A stretch of DNA of 64,000 nucleotides from Lachnospiraceae bacterium Zagget2. GTDB taxonomy: Bacteria; Bacillota; Clostridia; Lachnospirales; Lachnospiraceae. The position numbers were made by a program, and so were the translations under genes. The DNA is taken from assembly GCA_001941045.1 (NCBI GenBank), contig MSHD01000033.1:1-64000 (forward strand), read 5' to 3'. The notes under the pieces were generated by a model. It ran no database searches, was not told the DNA's origin, and worked only from the letters and a program-made list of their open reading frames with translations. This document shows positions 47,581-56,612 of the stretch, one piece after another. Numbering within the stretch: the first letter of the stretch is position 1; the number at the start of each line of letters is the position of its first letter.

Positions 47581-48471
47581 ATGAAAAAAAGACTGGTAGT
47601 ATTGTTATTGGCATGTGTGACTGTGCTTGCGGCAATGGGGTGCGGAAGTTCTACAAAGACAGAGGATGCGGGCGTCTATGAGACGGAGACGATGGATTCC
47701 GATTACGATGCGGCGGAGCCGGACGAAGCTGTAGCGAATGAAGTCGCGGCGGATGAGGCTGCGTCTGAGGAAGAACAGCCGGATTTCAGTTCTTATGAAG
47801 AGCTGTTCGCGTCTTTGACTCAGACAGGTGAGGATAAAAACCGCGAGTACATGTGGAAACTGCTGGCGACTGAGGAATACTGTGAATTTGCTGCAGCTGT
47901 GAAGAGTTCTGGGGAACCTTACATCTACTATCTGGATAATGGAAAGGGTTTGGGTTTCTATCCGGGGACGACGGAGCAGTATGGAGATTGTCTGTTGTAT
48001 TATGGAGATTATGTGGACGGGAAAAGACAGGGAGAAGGGATCTGGGTCGGCGCCTGTGACAGTAATAATCACGCCTGTTATTATTGCGAAGGAGAATGGG
48101 CGAACGATATGCCGAACGGGCAGCAGTATGAGCAGAGAGACCACGCGCGAAACCTTGATATGAAGTATGAGTTTGAGTACAGCCATATCAATGGTTCGAT
48201 TGTATATGAAGGAACGGTCAAAGACGGGCTGTGGGATGGCGAGGTAATCTATACGAAGCTTCAGGACAGCGGAGATCATTACGACTGTACCATATCCTTT
48301 ACGGAGGGGAAATGGAACATTGTGGAGGAAATCTATAATGAGGAAAATGAAATCAGCAGCTACGATGTCACATGCGGCAAAGGAGTTCTGAAAAATAGCA
48401 TGGGAGTCCATATAAAGGAATCTCAGCTGAATGATCTGAACGGAATAGAGGGTTTCTGCCCTGCCGTGTAA
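47581..48471 (+). CDS. MORN-like repeat lipoprotein
   Basis: A 296-residue exported lipoprotein. The signal peptide ends at the lipobox LAAMGC, and an acidic, Ala/Glu-rich linker covers residues 25-65. The C-terminal half holds MORN-like repeats: YGDYVDGKRQGEGIWVG, EGEWANDMPNGQQ, and YEGTVKDGLWDGEV. MORN repeats often bind lipids or proteins at membranes. A close paralogue follows, sharing the YYGDY-DG-RQGEG and DGLWDGEV sequences. AAAGGAG lies 13 bases before ATG 47581. Function unknown. It may be an extracellular part of the kinase locus downstream (inference). Confidence 0.85.
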   Translation: MKKRLVVLLLACVTVLAAMGCGSSTKTEDAGVYETETMDSDYDAAEPDEAVANEVAADEAASEEEQPDFSSYEELFASLTQTGEDKNREYMWKLLATEEYCEFAAAVKSSGEPYIYYLDNGKGLGFYPGTTEQYGDCLLYYGDYVDGKRQGEGIWVGACDSNNHACYYCEGEWANDMPNGQQYEQRDHARNLDMKYEFEYSHINGSIVYEGTVKDGLWDGEVIYTKLQDSGDHYDCTISFTEGKWNIVEEIYNEENEISSYDVTCGKGVLKNSMGVHIKESQLNDLNGIEGFCPAV

Positions 48472-48576
48472 TTTCCAGACAGGTACGCAGGCCGGAGCGA
48501 TCCACTTCTTGAAGCTGATCGAAAATGAGCTTGTCTTCAACGAAGAAATAGAAAATCAGGAGGGTATGGAACAGTT
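48472..48576 (+). other. Gap with coding-like remnant between the MORN genes
   Basis: No start-to-stop gene fits. One frame stays open from within the upstream gene to a TGA at 48578-48580 overlapping the next ATG. It would read with a protein-like composition (AIHFLKLIENELVF, EEIENQEGMEQL). It may be a decayed gene end or chance. AGGAGGG at 48559-48564 serves the next gene. Confidence 0.3.
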
Positions 48577-49596
48577 ATGAAACGTGATTATTGTGGAAGG
48601 AAATCAGGAAACGGAAGAAGGACTCTGTTGATCAAAGTGGCCGCGGCAGCGGCTGTGGTACTGGTGCTCGGAGGGTTTGTCACAGTGCTCGGAAGCCGGA
48701 ACAGTACGGGTGTGGAAAAGACGGCGGAGCAGACGGAGGGCATTACGGCGGCTGAGGCGACAGCCGAAGAAACTGTGGAAGAAGTTACTGAAGGGCCGGT
48801 GAAGGAGCCCTGGGAAGATTATGAGGAGGATATTCAGGAGATTATTCGTTGCTGTGAGGCCGGAGAATATGATGAGGCGCGGGATGTTCTGCGCGGAATC
48901 CGCGTTTATGAATGGCTGGAGGAGCAGGACGGACCGATCATCATCGAGGCTGAGAATGGAAAAGTTCTGGGATTTTACCAGCTGGAAAATGGCGACAAAA
49001 TAAAATATATGGTCTACTATGGAGATTACGCTGACGGAGAAAGGCAGGGCGAGGGAGCCTGGTTTTCTCAGGGTAATACCTATACCGGATTCGGAGAGTG
49101 GGAGTCCGGTGTGCCAAACGGAGCGTGGGAGGCGGCTACGAGCTATGCAATCCAAACCTATGGCTCAGTTGATGTCGGTCCGGTACATATGAGTGGTACG
49201 GTGCATGACGGTCTGTGGGACGGAGAAGTCACGATCCGCATTGAAAAACGCTTCGACAGTGCTTATAACGAGGACGATACGTTCGCGGGCTCTTTTACGG
49301 ATGGGAAATGGGATGTGATTTATGTGATGGAGGCGGATGACAAGGCCGAACTCAGTTTTTCCTACAGAGGGATGGGCGAGGGAACGTATGAGGGAATGAC
49401 GGAGTATGTCGTGGCGGAGGATCCGTACAGCCCGAATATTTCAGGATCCCTCAAAACTACCTATACGGTCCTGGATCCGGAAGAGTGCTGCAGCGTCGTT
49501 GGATTTGGAGCGGAAGAGTGGCTGCCGTATCCGATTGTGCGCGATGTACCGGTGGAGGGAGGAGCAGGCCTGGAAGATGCTGTAATCATCGGCTAG
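48577..49596 (+). CDS. Membrane-anchored MORN-like protein
   Basis: A 339-residue paralogue of the preceding lipoprotein. Instead of a lipobox it has a transmembrane anchor at about residues 17-39 (IKVAAAAAVVLVLGGFVTVLG), then a Glu/Thr-rich linker. A short helical part (about 80-105) precedes the MORN-like region: YGDYADGERQGEGAWF, FGEWESGVPNGAWE, MSGTVHDGLWDGEV, FAGSFTDGKWD. The repeat domain would lie outside the cell. A terminator that is also the right copy of the 44-bp repeat follows. Unknown function. Confidence 0.83.
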   Translation: MKRDYCGRKSGNGRRTLLIKVAAAAAVVLVLGGFVTVLGSRNSTGVEKTAEQTEGITAAEATAEETVEEVTEGPVKEPWEDYEEDIQEIIRCCEAGEYDEARDVLRGIRVYEWLEEQDGPIIIEAENGKVLGFYQLENGDKIKYMVYYGDYADGERQGEGAWFSQGNTYTGFGEWESGVPNGAWEAATSYAIQTYGSVDVGPVHMSGTVHDGLWDGEVTIRIEKRFDSAYNEDDTFAGSFTDGKWDVIYVMEADDKAELSFSYRGMGEGTYEGMTEYVVAEDPYSPNISGSLKTTYTVLDPEECCSVVGFGAEEWLPYPIVRDVPVEGGAGLEDAVIIG

Positions 49597-49609
49597 GATA
49601 TCAGGCCTA

Positions 49610-49653
49610 AAGCTGCCGTTTCCGGAAGCTTTTTTCAAAAAAGAAAAACCAAA
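49610..49653 (+). terminator. Terminator after the second MORN gene, right copy of the 44-bp repeat
   Basis: AAGCTGCCG-TTT-CCGGAAGCTT plus TTTT. Relative to the copy at 47483, one base in the 3' arm is changed, weakening the stem. The conserved A-rich tail TCAAAAAAGAAAAACC is outside the hairpin, so the match is not just shared terminator form. Confidence 0.8.
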
Positions 49654-49692
49654 AGACGTTTTTCCCCGTCTTATTGATGAGAGGAGGGGAAT

Positions 49693-50046
49693 ATGGAAGG
49701 AGAGTACAGTAGACGTCTGGCAATGGCATACGCGGTCTTATCGGTGTGCCACATGTATGTTCCAAGCATTTGCTGCGAGAGCTACAAAGTGGAAAAAACC
49801 CTGGAGAAATATTATAATGAACTGTCGGATGACGAAGGAGATGAAATGAGCTGGCATGTGATCCAGGCTCTGACCCGCTGCGGACGCCATTATATCTATT
49901 CGCTGAATGAGCTGGATCTGACCCTGCACGTCCGGCGTTTGCAGGAGAAGCTGATCATTATCATCGAGTCGGACGAGACGCCGTATCTGATCGCGCAGAT
50001 CAGCGAGAAGAGCTCCGTGAGCTTTGAGCCGTCTCGAAACGCGTGA
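49693..50046 (+). CDS. Small protein of unknown function at the head of the kinase locus
   Basis: A 117-residue protein, no family recognised. The first half is hydrophobic and Cys-containing (AYAVLSVCHMYVPSICCES) but too polar for a clear membrane helix. The second half is mixed helix and strand (LHVRRLQEKLIIIIESDE). GAGGAGGGG precedes ATG 49693. A promoter lies between it and the PP2C gene, so it may be expressed separately. Confidence 0.65.
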   Translation: MEGEYSRRLAMAYAVLSVCHMYVPSICCESYKVEKTLEKYYNELSDDEGDEMSWHVIQALTRCGRHYIYSLNELDLTLHVRRLQEKLIIIIESDETPYLIAQISEKSSVSFEPSRNA

Positions 50047-50070
50047 AAAAATGCGGACAAAAACAGATTC

Positions 50071-50099
50071 TTGCGGACAGAATAACTGCATGATAAAAT
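50071..50099 (+). promoter_or_regulatory. Promoter of the phosphatase-kinase operon
   Basis: TTGCGG at 50071-50076, 17-base spacer, TAAAAT at 50094-50099. It lies 36 bases before the PP2C start and could drive the whole gene set to 63.76 kb. Confidence 0.7.
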
Positions 50100-50135
50100 A
50101 GCCGACAGGAACGGCATATTTTTGGGAGGGAAAAA

Positions 50136-50903
50136 ATGTTATACTATTATTCCGACATCGGGCCAAAGCGGAGTCAGAATCAGGATAATTTTTATGTGGA
50201 CGGGGTAATTAATGAAAGGCAGCTGCCGTCCACGGAGGGAGAGATAAAGGGAAAGCCTGGCACGCAGGAGCCGAAGCTCTACGCCATCTTTGACGGGATG
50301 GGCGGGGAAACCGCCGGAGAAAAAGCTTCCTTGTGCGCCGCGCTGCTGGCGGAACGGATCTGCGGGGAGCTGCGACCTGCATTTACGAAGAGCGAGCTCC
50401 GGGGCAGCCTGGCGGCTTATTATCAGGCCTTTCTCAAGGCGGTGGAGGACTTCGCGGACGGCTACTTCGAGGTGTGCGGTACGACCTGCGCCGCAGCGTT
50501 GATTGATCAGAATCGCATGATTCCCTTCTGGATGGGGGACAGCCGCGTGTACCTGCTTCGGGACGGGGAACTGCGCCTGCTCACAAAGGATCACTCCATG
50601 GCGCAGACCAAGATCGACTGCGGCCTGCTGACGGAGGAGGAAGCGCGCCGTTCACGGAGCTGGCATGTCCTTCTGAGTTATATGGGGGACGAGGATGCGG
50701 AGTTTTCCATCGGGGAGGAGACAGAGCTACGGCCGGGTGATCGCATTTTCCTGTGCTCGGATGGAATCACGGACGCATGTAGGGATGAGGAGCTGCGGGA
50801 ACTGCTCGGGGGAAGTGTCGATGACGCGCTGTGCGTGCTGAAGCAGATCGCCGAGATGAGGGCGGACGACAACAGCACGTTCATACTGCTGGATATAGAA
50901 TAA
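50136..50903 (+). CDS. PP2C-family serine/threonine phosphatase
   Basis: A 255-residue soluble metal-dependent phosphatase, the only phosphatase in the locus and the likely antagonist of its kinases. All PP2C motifs are in place: RSQNQDNFYV with metal Asp, FDGMGGETAGEKAS, CGTTCAAALI, WMGDSRVYLLRDG, LCSDGITDACRDEEL, and the final ADDNSTFILL with metal Asp and Asn. No signal peptide or membrane helix is seen. Size and motif order match Stp/PrpC enzymes of Firmicutes, which normally partner PASTA kinases. Here no PASTA kinase is present and the partners are a different kinase family. Confidence 0.95.
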   Translation: MLYYYSDIGPKRSQNQDNFYVDGVINERQLPSTEGEIKGKPGTQEPKLYAIFDGMGGETAGEKASLCAALLAERICGELRPAFTKSELRGSLAAYYQAFLKAVEDFADGYFEVCGTTCAAALIDQNRMIPFWMGDSRVYLLRDGELRLLTKDHSMAQTKIDCGLLTEEEARRSRSWHVLLSYMGDEDAEFSIGEETELRPGDRIFLCSDGITDACRDEELRELLGGSVDDALCVLKQIAEMRADDNSTFILLDIE

Positions 50904-50933
50904 AAAACAAAAAGAGCAGGAGAGGAAGGGGAC

Positions 50934-53591
50934 ATGGCACAAGTCAGGATTGGGGAACAGAAGATAAACAAAGGAGAATTCTATTTTGTATCGGAGGCTT
51001 TGGGGGATGAACGTCTCGTAGCCCCATTCTTCGAGATGGAGGAAGCCTACTGGATCAATACGGAGGATTTCTATCAGAAGATGCGCCGCGCGCTTGAACT
51101 CGTGGCTCATGTGGAGGATATCCGGCTCTGGCCGGAGGACGGGGCGTATTCCAGCGAAGGCAGACTTAAGAAAATGGGGGAGAGGCTAAAGAAGGAAGCA
51201 GAGGGAAACGCATATCTGGAAGGAATATCCGGTACGCAGAAGCTGTTCTTTCTGTCCCGCTGCTGCAGCGAGGATTCTGATGTCTTTTTCTTCCGAGCTG
51301 CGGTCAACGCTTTTGTGGGGGATAAGTATGTGAGCATCTGGACAGACCAGATGACAGGTGAGGTGCTGGCGCGGGAGCAGAGAAGGTGCGCATGGAAGCT
51401 GCGAAGACTGATTCTCGACCTCTATAACGTAACGAGTCGTCGGGGAGCGCATGTGGAGATCGGCGCTTCGGAAGACGGTCCGGACGCTCAGAGTGAAAAT
51501 CAGGGCGTCCGGCGTCTGCGGGATCCGGAAGTCTGCCTGAAGGCATTTTATTATCTTATGCGTGGCTATTGTGAAAAATATTATCCGGACGCGTTCTCTT
51601 ATAAGGATGTCCACCTGAACGACCTGATGCATCTGCCGATACGGGATTATCTTCCGGTAAACAAAGCGACGAGGAAAGAGCTCGGTTTGAAGCCGGTCAC
51701 AGGAAAACGCTATTATGTCCGTGAGGATCGGGGGCAGGTCCGCTACTATCTTCTCTTTGAGGTGGAGGCTGGAAGGGCAGAGAACAGGGAGGTGGACATT
51801 CTCCGGAAGCTGTGGGAGGAGGACAATGACAGAACGCCGGACGCTATTATAAAATTCAGGGAGGAAATTCACTTAAATAATGGCAGCAGCCATCTGGTAT
51901 TCTCCCTGCCGTCCGCAGCGCTGGCGCTGAGCAGAAAGTTTCTGGCGGGGCGCAGCGTGACGGAAAAGGAGAAGCTTTTTGAGGATGCGCTGGACGCGGT
52001 GTCCTTCCTGCATAACAGCGAGCCGCCGCTGTATCATCGCGACATCTGGCCGGGAGCCTTTCTTGTGTGCCGGGTCAAAAACCGTTACAAGCTGTTCCTG
52101 GAGCACTTCGACTGCGTGAAGGACACGACGGCCGGCTACACAGAGTATGCAAAGGTTCGGAAGAATGAGGAGAAGACAGAGCGCGGACCGTATATCGCTC
52201 CGGAACGTCTGGGCTCGCAGGACAGCCCTGAGCATCCGGAAGCGTGGGAGAAGGCCGATCTCTATTCGCTGGGAAAGCTGGGGCTGTACATCCTGACAGG
52301 CGGGACGGATCTGAAGGATCTGGATCTCTATGAACAGGAAGCGCCCGGCTGCGTTGCCCGGATCCGCACCCTCTGTTCCGAAAATCCGGAGGATCGGGGA
52401 AGCCTGTCAGAAGAGGGGTCAGCAGAGAGTTTTGACCCGGGAGAGATGGACGAGGAGCAGAGAAATCAGTTTCTGCTGCAGCTTAACAGGATGCACAGAC
52501 CTTTCCAGGGATACGAATTCCTGGAGCAGGACGGGGTGGTCAGGGAGCTGGGACGCGGCGGCTTTGGCTATGTCTATGAGGGAAGAGGCCGCGGAAATAT
52601 CTTCTCCAACATATGCGCGGTTAAGGTCATCGGCTTCCGGGAATTTCCCGATGCCGGGGATGTGGAGGCGTTGGACCGGGAGATTCGCCTGCAGAGCACG
52701 CTGGCCTCCTCCTGCCGCAGAAATATTGTAGAAATTCTGGACGCGGCGGTACTGTATGTCTGCTTTGACCGCGATGGCAGGATCCGGCAGGTATCTGACA
52801 GGGAGAGGAAGGGCTGGCGCGTTTTCCAGTTTATCATGATGGAGAAGCTTCAGCCGGTGTTCGAGAAGGACAGAGGAGGAGCGCGGCTGACCGTGGACGC
52901 CCTGCGGTACTATGATGAGGAGAGTTTCCTCAAGTTCGCCCTGGACGTCGGGAACGCCGTGGAGACGGCGCACAGCCATGTGGAGCTGTCGTCCCGGGAG
53001 GGACAGCCGGTGCTGCACAGGGACATCAAGCTGGAGAATGTATTCTACTCGGAAGGATACGACTTTTATAAGCTCGGCGATTTTGGGCTGGCTCGGGTGT
53101 TGGAGGGCGGCTGCGCCAGCAGCAACGTGGGTACGGACGGTTATCGTGCGCCGGAGGTGGATTCGAACAGGGAGTATGACCAGCGGGCGGATATCTATTC
53201 TTTTGGCATCCTGCTGTACCTGCTGCTCAACGATCTGAAATTCCCGGGGTCCGAAAGCTACAGGCCGAGATTTGGGGTGCAGTATCAGCCCGGGCATCCG
53301 TTGCCGGCTCCGGCTCATGGCTCCGCCAGACTGCAGCGGATCGTGTGCAAGGCCTGCAGCTTTGAGGAGGAGGAGCGCTACGCCACCATCGGGGAGATGC
53401 TGGAGGAGCTGCGCAGGGCAGGAAAAAAGGAAAAGACAACACGGAAGAGAGTAGAGACAGAGCGGGAACAGGAGGCAGAGAATGCGTTGGATGCAGGCGC
53501 GCCGGAGCTGAGAATGCCCATGAGGCTGCGCGCCTCTGACGGCGTACGATCGTCAGAAGAAGGAACAGGGGGACAACAGTATGCACAGTGA
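50934..53591 (+). CDS. Tandem pseudokinase-Ser/Thr kinase protein
   Basis: An 885-residue soluble protein. Residues 1-230 are unassigned. Residues about 250-480 form a degenerate kinase fold: YHRDIWPGAFLV keeps HRD (Asp370) but lacks the catalytic Lys and Asn, the DFG position reads EHFD, and YIAPE is retained. At about 500 comes the family signature LNRMHRPFQGYEF. A complete kinase follows: Gly-loop GRGGFGYVYEG from residue 540, AVKVIGF, HRDIKLEN (Asp697), LGDFGLA (Asp716), YRAPE and YDQRADIYSFGILLYLLLNDL. The tail is charged, with no membrane helix. The pseudokinase half may regulate the active half, as in eukaryotic JAK-type tandems (inference). The end overlaps the next gene by 11 bases. 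Confidence 0.9.
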   Translation: MAQVRIGEQKINKGEFYFVSEALGDERLVAPFFEMEEAYWINTEDFYQKMRRALELVAHVEDIRLWPEDGAYSSEGRLKKMGERLKKEAEGNAYLEGISGTQKLFFLSRCCSEDSDVFFFRAAVNAFVGDKYVSIWTDQMTGEVLAREQRRCAWKLRRLILDLYNVTSRRGAHVEIGASEDGPDAQSENQGVRRLRDPEVCLKAFYYLMRGYCEKYYPDAFSYKDVHLNDLMHLPIRDYLPVNKATRKELGLKPVTGKRYYVREDRGQVRYYLLFEVEAGRAENREVDILRKLWEEDNDRTPDAIIKFREEIHLNNGSSHLVFSLPSAALALSRKFLAGRSVTEKEKLFEDALDAVSFLHNSEPPLYHRDIWPGAFLVCRVKNRYKLFLEHFDCVKDTTAGYTEYAKVRKNEEKTERGPYIAPERLGSQDSPEHPEAWEKADLYSLGKLGLYILTGGTDLKDLDLYEQEAPGCVARIRTLCSENPEDRGSLSEEGSAESFDPGEMDEEQRNQFLLQLNRMHRPFQGYEFLEQDGVVRELGRGGFGYVYEGRGRGNIFSNICAVKVIGFREFPDAGDVEALDREIRLQSTLASSCRRNIVEILDAAVLYVCFDRDGRIRQVSDRERKGWRVFQFIMMEKLQPVFEKDRGGARLTVDALRYYDEESFLKFALDVGNAVETAHSHVELSSREGQPVLHRDIKLENVFYSEGYDFYKLGDFGLARVLEGGCASSNVGTDGYRAPEVDSNREYDQRADIYSFGILLYLLLNDLKFPGSESYRPRFGVQYQPGHPLPAPAHGSARLQRIVCKACSFEEEERYATIGEMLEELRRAGKKEKTTRKRVETEREQEAENALDAGAPELRMPMRLRASDGVRSSEEGTGGQQYAQ

Positions 53592-54840
53592 AATTGAAAA
53601 ACAGGAAAGGGACACGATCCTGCGCTGGCTTGGCGAGCAGGAGACCTTCTTCCCCGAATACCGGCCGGTATGGGAGGAGGACGGATACCGCGAGCTCTAC
53701 CGGGACGATTACGGGATCGTCTATGATCTGCAGTACCGGGACGGCAGGACAGGCTGCGACTGTGTGCTCCGTGTAACTGGCTTTCGGGATTATTTGTTTT
53801 CTTTTAAGATGAGCAGGCTGGAAGAAGAGATGGAGAAGCGAAAGGAATGGACGGCACTTCATCCGGGCGAGGCCGTGGCAGTGAGGGAGACGGCAAGTCT
53901 GCCATATAAGGATGGAGAACGAATGATCTGCTTTCAGTTAACCGAAAGGCAGCAGCCTGTGCTCAGATGGAACGGGGATACGCCGTGGCTGACGGTGGAC
54001 AGGCTGCGCCATTTTGACGAGGATGAATTCCTGCGCTTCGCGATTGATATTGGCAGCGCCGCTCTGGACTGGCCGGAGTCAATCTACAGTCACAATGAAC
54101 TGTGCCTGGAAAATACATTTTATGACAGGGTTCATCACCGATACCTGATCGGAAATTTTGGCGATGCGCATGAGTCCGATTGGGAAAAGGAGAAGAAGTT
54201 CCGGGAGATAGAGGACAGAGCAGACGAATTTCTGGGTCTGTATGGAGGGGGTGGCGAGCATTATTACTTCGCAGTCATGCTGTACCAGCTGCTGAATGAC
54301 CTGAAACTTCCTGGTCTGGAAGAGGGCTGGATCGACCTGTCGCAGCCGCCCGCTCACGGAGGGAAGAGACTGCAGGAGATTGTGCTGAAAGCCTGCCAAT
54401 ATACGAGAAGTTCCCGCCCGACCATAGGGGAAGTGCTGATTGAGCTGAAAAGCTGGAAGGAGGAGCGGGAGCGGCTGAAGGAGAAACGGACGGATACCTT
54501 CGGGCGCGCGCAGCTTTTGTATCGGCAGCAGGATTATGAGAACGCCGCGCTTCTCTGGTTCCTCTATGCGGAGGAAGGGGACGCGGAAGCACAGGGCCTG
54601 ATGGGCTGGCTGTACGCCAATGGCCTGGGCGTGGAGGAGAACGCGGCGAGTGCGTTCCGGTGGTATCAGAAAGCAGCTGCGCAGAGCGATATGGACGCGG
54701 CTTTCAATCTGGGCGTGCTGTACGAGACGGGACGCGGCGTGGAGAGGGATTACAGCCTTGCCGTGAACTGGTACTCTGCCGCAGCGGCGCTCGGAGATTC
54801 GCAGGCGGAGGCGCGTGCCCGCGTATTGTCGACAATATGA
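53581..54840 (+). CDS. Pseudokinase with C-terminal Sel1-like repeats
   Basis: A 419-residue protein with the same kinase fold as its neighbours but inactivated at each key site. The Gly-loop is lost. The VAIK Lys is Arg (VLRVTGF). HRDIKLEN reads HNELCLEN (residues 171-178), so the catalytic Asp is Glu and the Lys is Cys. DFG is NFG (192-194). The structural YQLLNDLKLPG and PAHGGKRLQEIVLKACQY blocks remain. Residues about 310-415 form two to three Sel1-type repeats (AEAQGLMGWLYANGLGVE, AAFNLGVLYETGRGVE). It is probably a scaffold or regulator of the active kinases. Some NFG-containing kinases keep residual activity, but loss at three sites makes that unlikely here. Confidence 0.88.
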   Translation: MHSEIEKQERDTILRWLGEQETFFPEYRPVWEEDGYRELYRDDYGIVYDLQYRDGRTGCDCVLRVTGFRDYLFSFKMSRLEEEMEKRKEWTALHPGEAVAVRETASLPYKDGERMICFQLTERQQPVLRWNGDTPWLTVDRLRHFDEDEFLRFAIDIGSAALDWPESIYSHNELCLENTFYDRVHHRYLIGNFGDAHESDWEKEKKFREIEDRADEFLGLYGGGGEHYYFAVMLYQLLNDLKLPGLEEGWIDLSQPPAHGGKRLQEIVLKACQYTRSSRPTIGEVLIELKSWKEERERLKEKRTDTFGRAQLLYRQQDYENAALLWFLYAEEGDAEAQGLMGWLYANGLGVEENAASAFRWYQKAAAQSDMDAAFNLGVLYETGRGVERDYSLAVNWYSAAAALGDSQAEARARVLSTI

Positions 54841-54867
54841 TAATTTGCAGAGGAGAGAGGGCGTTTT

Positions 54868-56589
54868 ATGCGTGAAGAGCTGAGCAAAAGCAGCAGAGAT
54901 CAGATTCTGCGCAGACTGAATGAGGAGAGATTGCCATTCCCGCGCTTTGCGTTTGCGAGGGAAGAAGAGGGTACCGGTATGCGTGAGCTAGGGAGGGGAA
55001 GCTTCGGCATCACCTATGTGGGAGAGGGCAGAGATTCCCTCTCAGGCCTCACGCGCGCGGTCAAGGTACTCGGATTTCAGCAGGAAATAGACCCTGCCGA
55101 GATTCCGAAGATCAAAAGAGAGATCGAGCTACAGATAAGGCTTTTCTCCCGCTGTGGGCGCTATATTGTCAATATATTTGACGCGGGAAGTCTGTATGTC
55201 AGGCTGGATGAGGATGGTTCGCTGCTCAAGATTGTCGATCCGGCCGGGGCTGACATCGAATAGAAAGAGGACTATCGCTATCTTCAGTTCATCAGCATGG
55301 AAAAGCTTGAGCCGGTGCTCCGGGGACACAGCCAGGACCCGCAGCTGACGATCGACGCGCTGCGAAGCAGTGACGAGGACGAGGTGATAAAATTTGCGCT
55401 GCACATCGGGAGCGCACTGGAGGCGGCGCATCAGGAGAACATTCTGCACAGGGATATCAAGCTGGAAAATATTTTTTATTCGGAGAGTACGGACAGCTAT
55501 AAGCTGGGAGACTTCGGCCTGGCGAAGCTGGCCGAGGGAGGGACGACCAAGAGCAGGGTGGGAACCGGACCCTATCAGGCGCCTGAGGTGGATAATGTAC
55601 ATCGGTATGATCAGAGGGCGGATATCTACTCCTTCGGAATTACCCTCTACCGCCTGCTCAACGAGCTGAACTTTCCGGGTTCCGGACCGCTGAAATTCAG
55701 CAGAGAGGTCAAGCACAACCGGGACAGTCCGCTCCCGGAGCCGGCGCATGGATCCGACAGACTGAAACGGATCGTGTGCAGAGCCTGCAGCTTCCGACCG
55801 GAGGAACGTTACCAGACGATGACGGAGTTGCTGGACGCGCTTCGGACAGTGGACGCCACGTCGCGGCCGGAGCCGGAGGAGATCCTGATCAGTCGCTATG
55901 AGGCGTCGGAAAAGAAAGCGGAGCCGGAGGAGACGCTGAGCGTCGGAACAGGGGGCGCGGAGGAGGAAGGAAGAGAGCAGGAGCTTCTTAAGCATCTGCA
56001 AACATACGAGCAGTAGGCAGGACGCTGGAAGGAGGAAAGAAAGGAGCAGGAGGAAGCGCGGCGCCAGGAAGAGGAACGAGAGAGGAAAGAGAAAGAAGCG
56101 CGCCAGGAAGAGAGGAGAAAGCAGGAGGAGGAAGCGCGGCGCTTGAGAGAGGAGAAAAGAGAGCGGGAGGAAGAAGTGCGCCGGAAGGAGTGGAGAAAGC
56201 TGAAGGAAGAGGAGTTCTACAAAGAGAGAAGAGAGCAGCGGAAGGGTCGGCGCATCTGCGGCGCGTTGATGTTTGCGGCAGCGCTGATCGAGCTTTTCCT
56301 TCTGGTCGGTCATGAGACGCTGGGGATTTCCGGGCCTCTGGTGGGCGAGAATCTGTACTGGCTTGTCCTTCTGATCGGCTATGCCGGCCTGGTCCTGTAT
56401 GTGAAGGACTTCAAAGCCACAGCGCTCAATGCGCATCTTGTAGTAAGCGTTCCCTTTGTGATGATTGTTTTGGGAATTATTTTGTCTGTAAACAGTATCG
56501 TTAAGATTGTGGACGTGCCGGATATCCTGACGCAGCTGCATTTCGCGCGTACCGGACTGGTCAGTCTGCTGATTTTCTTTATCTGTTAG
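54868..56589 (+). pseudogene. Membrane Ser/Thr kinase interrupted by two in-frame TAG codons
   Basis: One frame of 574 codons holds a full kinase, broken by TAG at 55261-55263 (codon 132) and 56014-56016 (codon 383), and ending in TAG at 56587-56589. There is no frameshift. Segment 1 has the signature LNEERLPFPRFAF, Gly-loop GRGSFGITYVG from residue 42 and Lys66. Segment 2 has HRDIKLEN (Asp196), DFG (Asp215) and QAPEV. Segment 3 has a long Glu/Arg-rich helix and about four hydrophobic helices. Each stop could be one base from CAG or GAG. Paralogues read straight through the matching first position. If stops terminate, no piece is an active kinase. It is most simply a recent pseudogene. Amber read-through is the alternative. 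Confidence 0.85.
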
Positions 56590-56612
56590 ATGCAAAAAGG
56601 AGGAAAAACAGG

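Noticed and set aside
56017..56589. A stand-alone small membrane protein gene starting at ATG 56143
   Set aside because: It is in the same frame as the split kinase, has no convincing ribosome site, and matches the membrane tail of the paralogous kinase, so it is the third segment of one gene.
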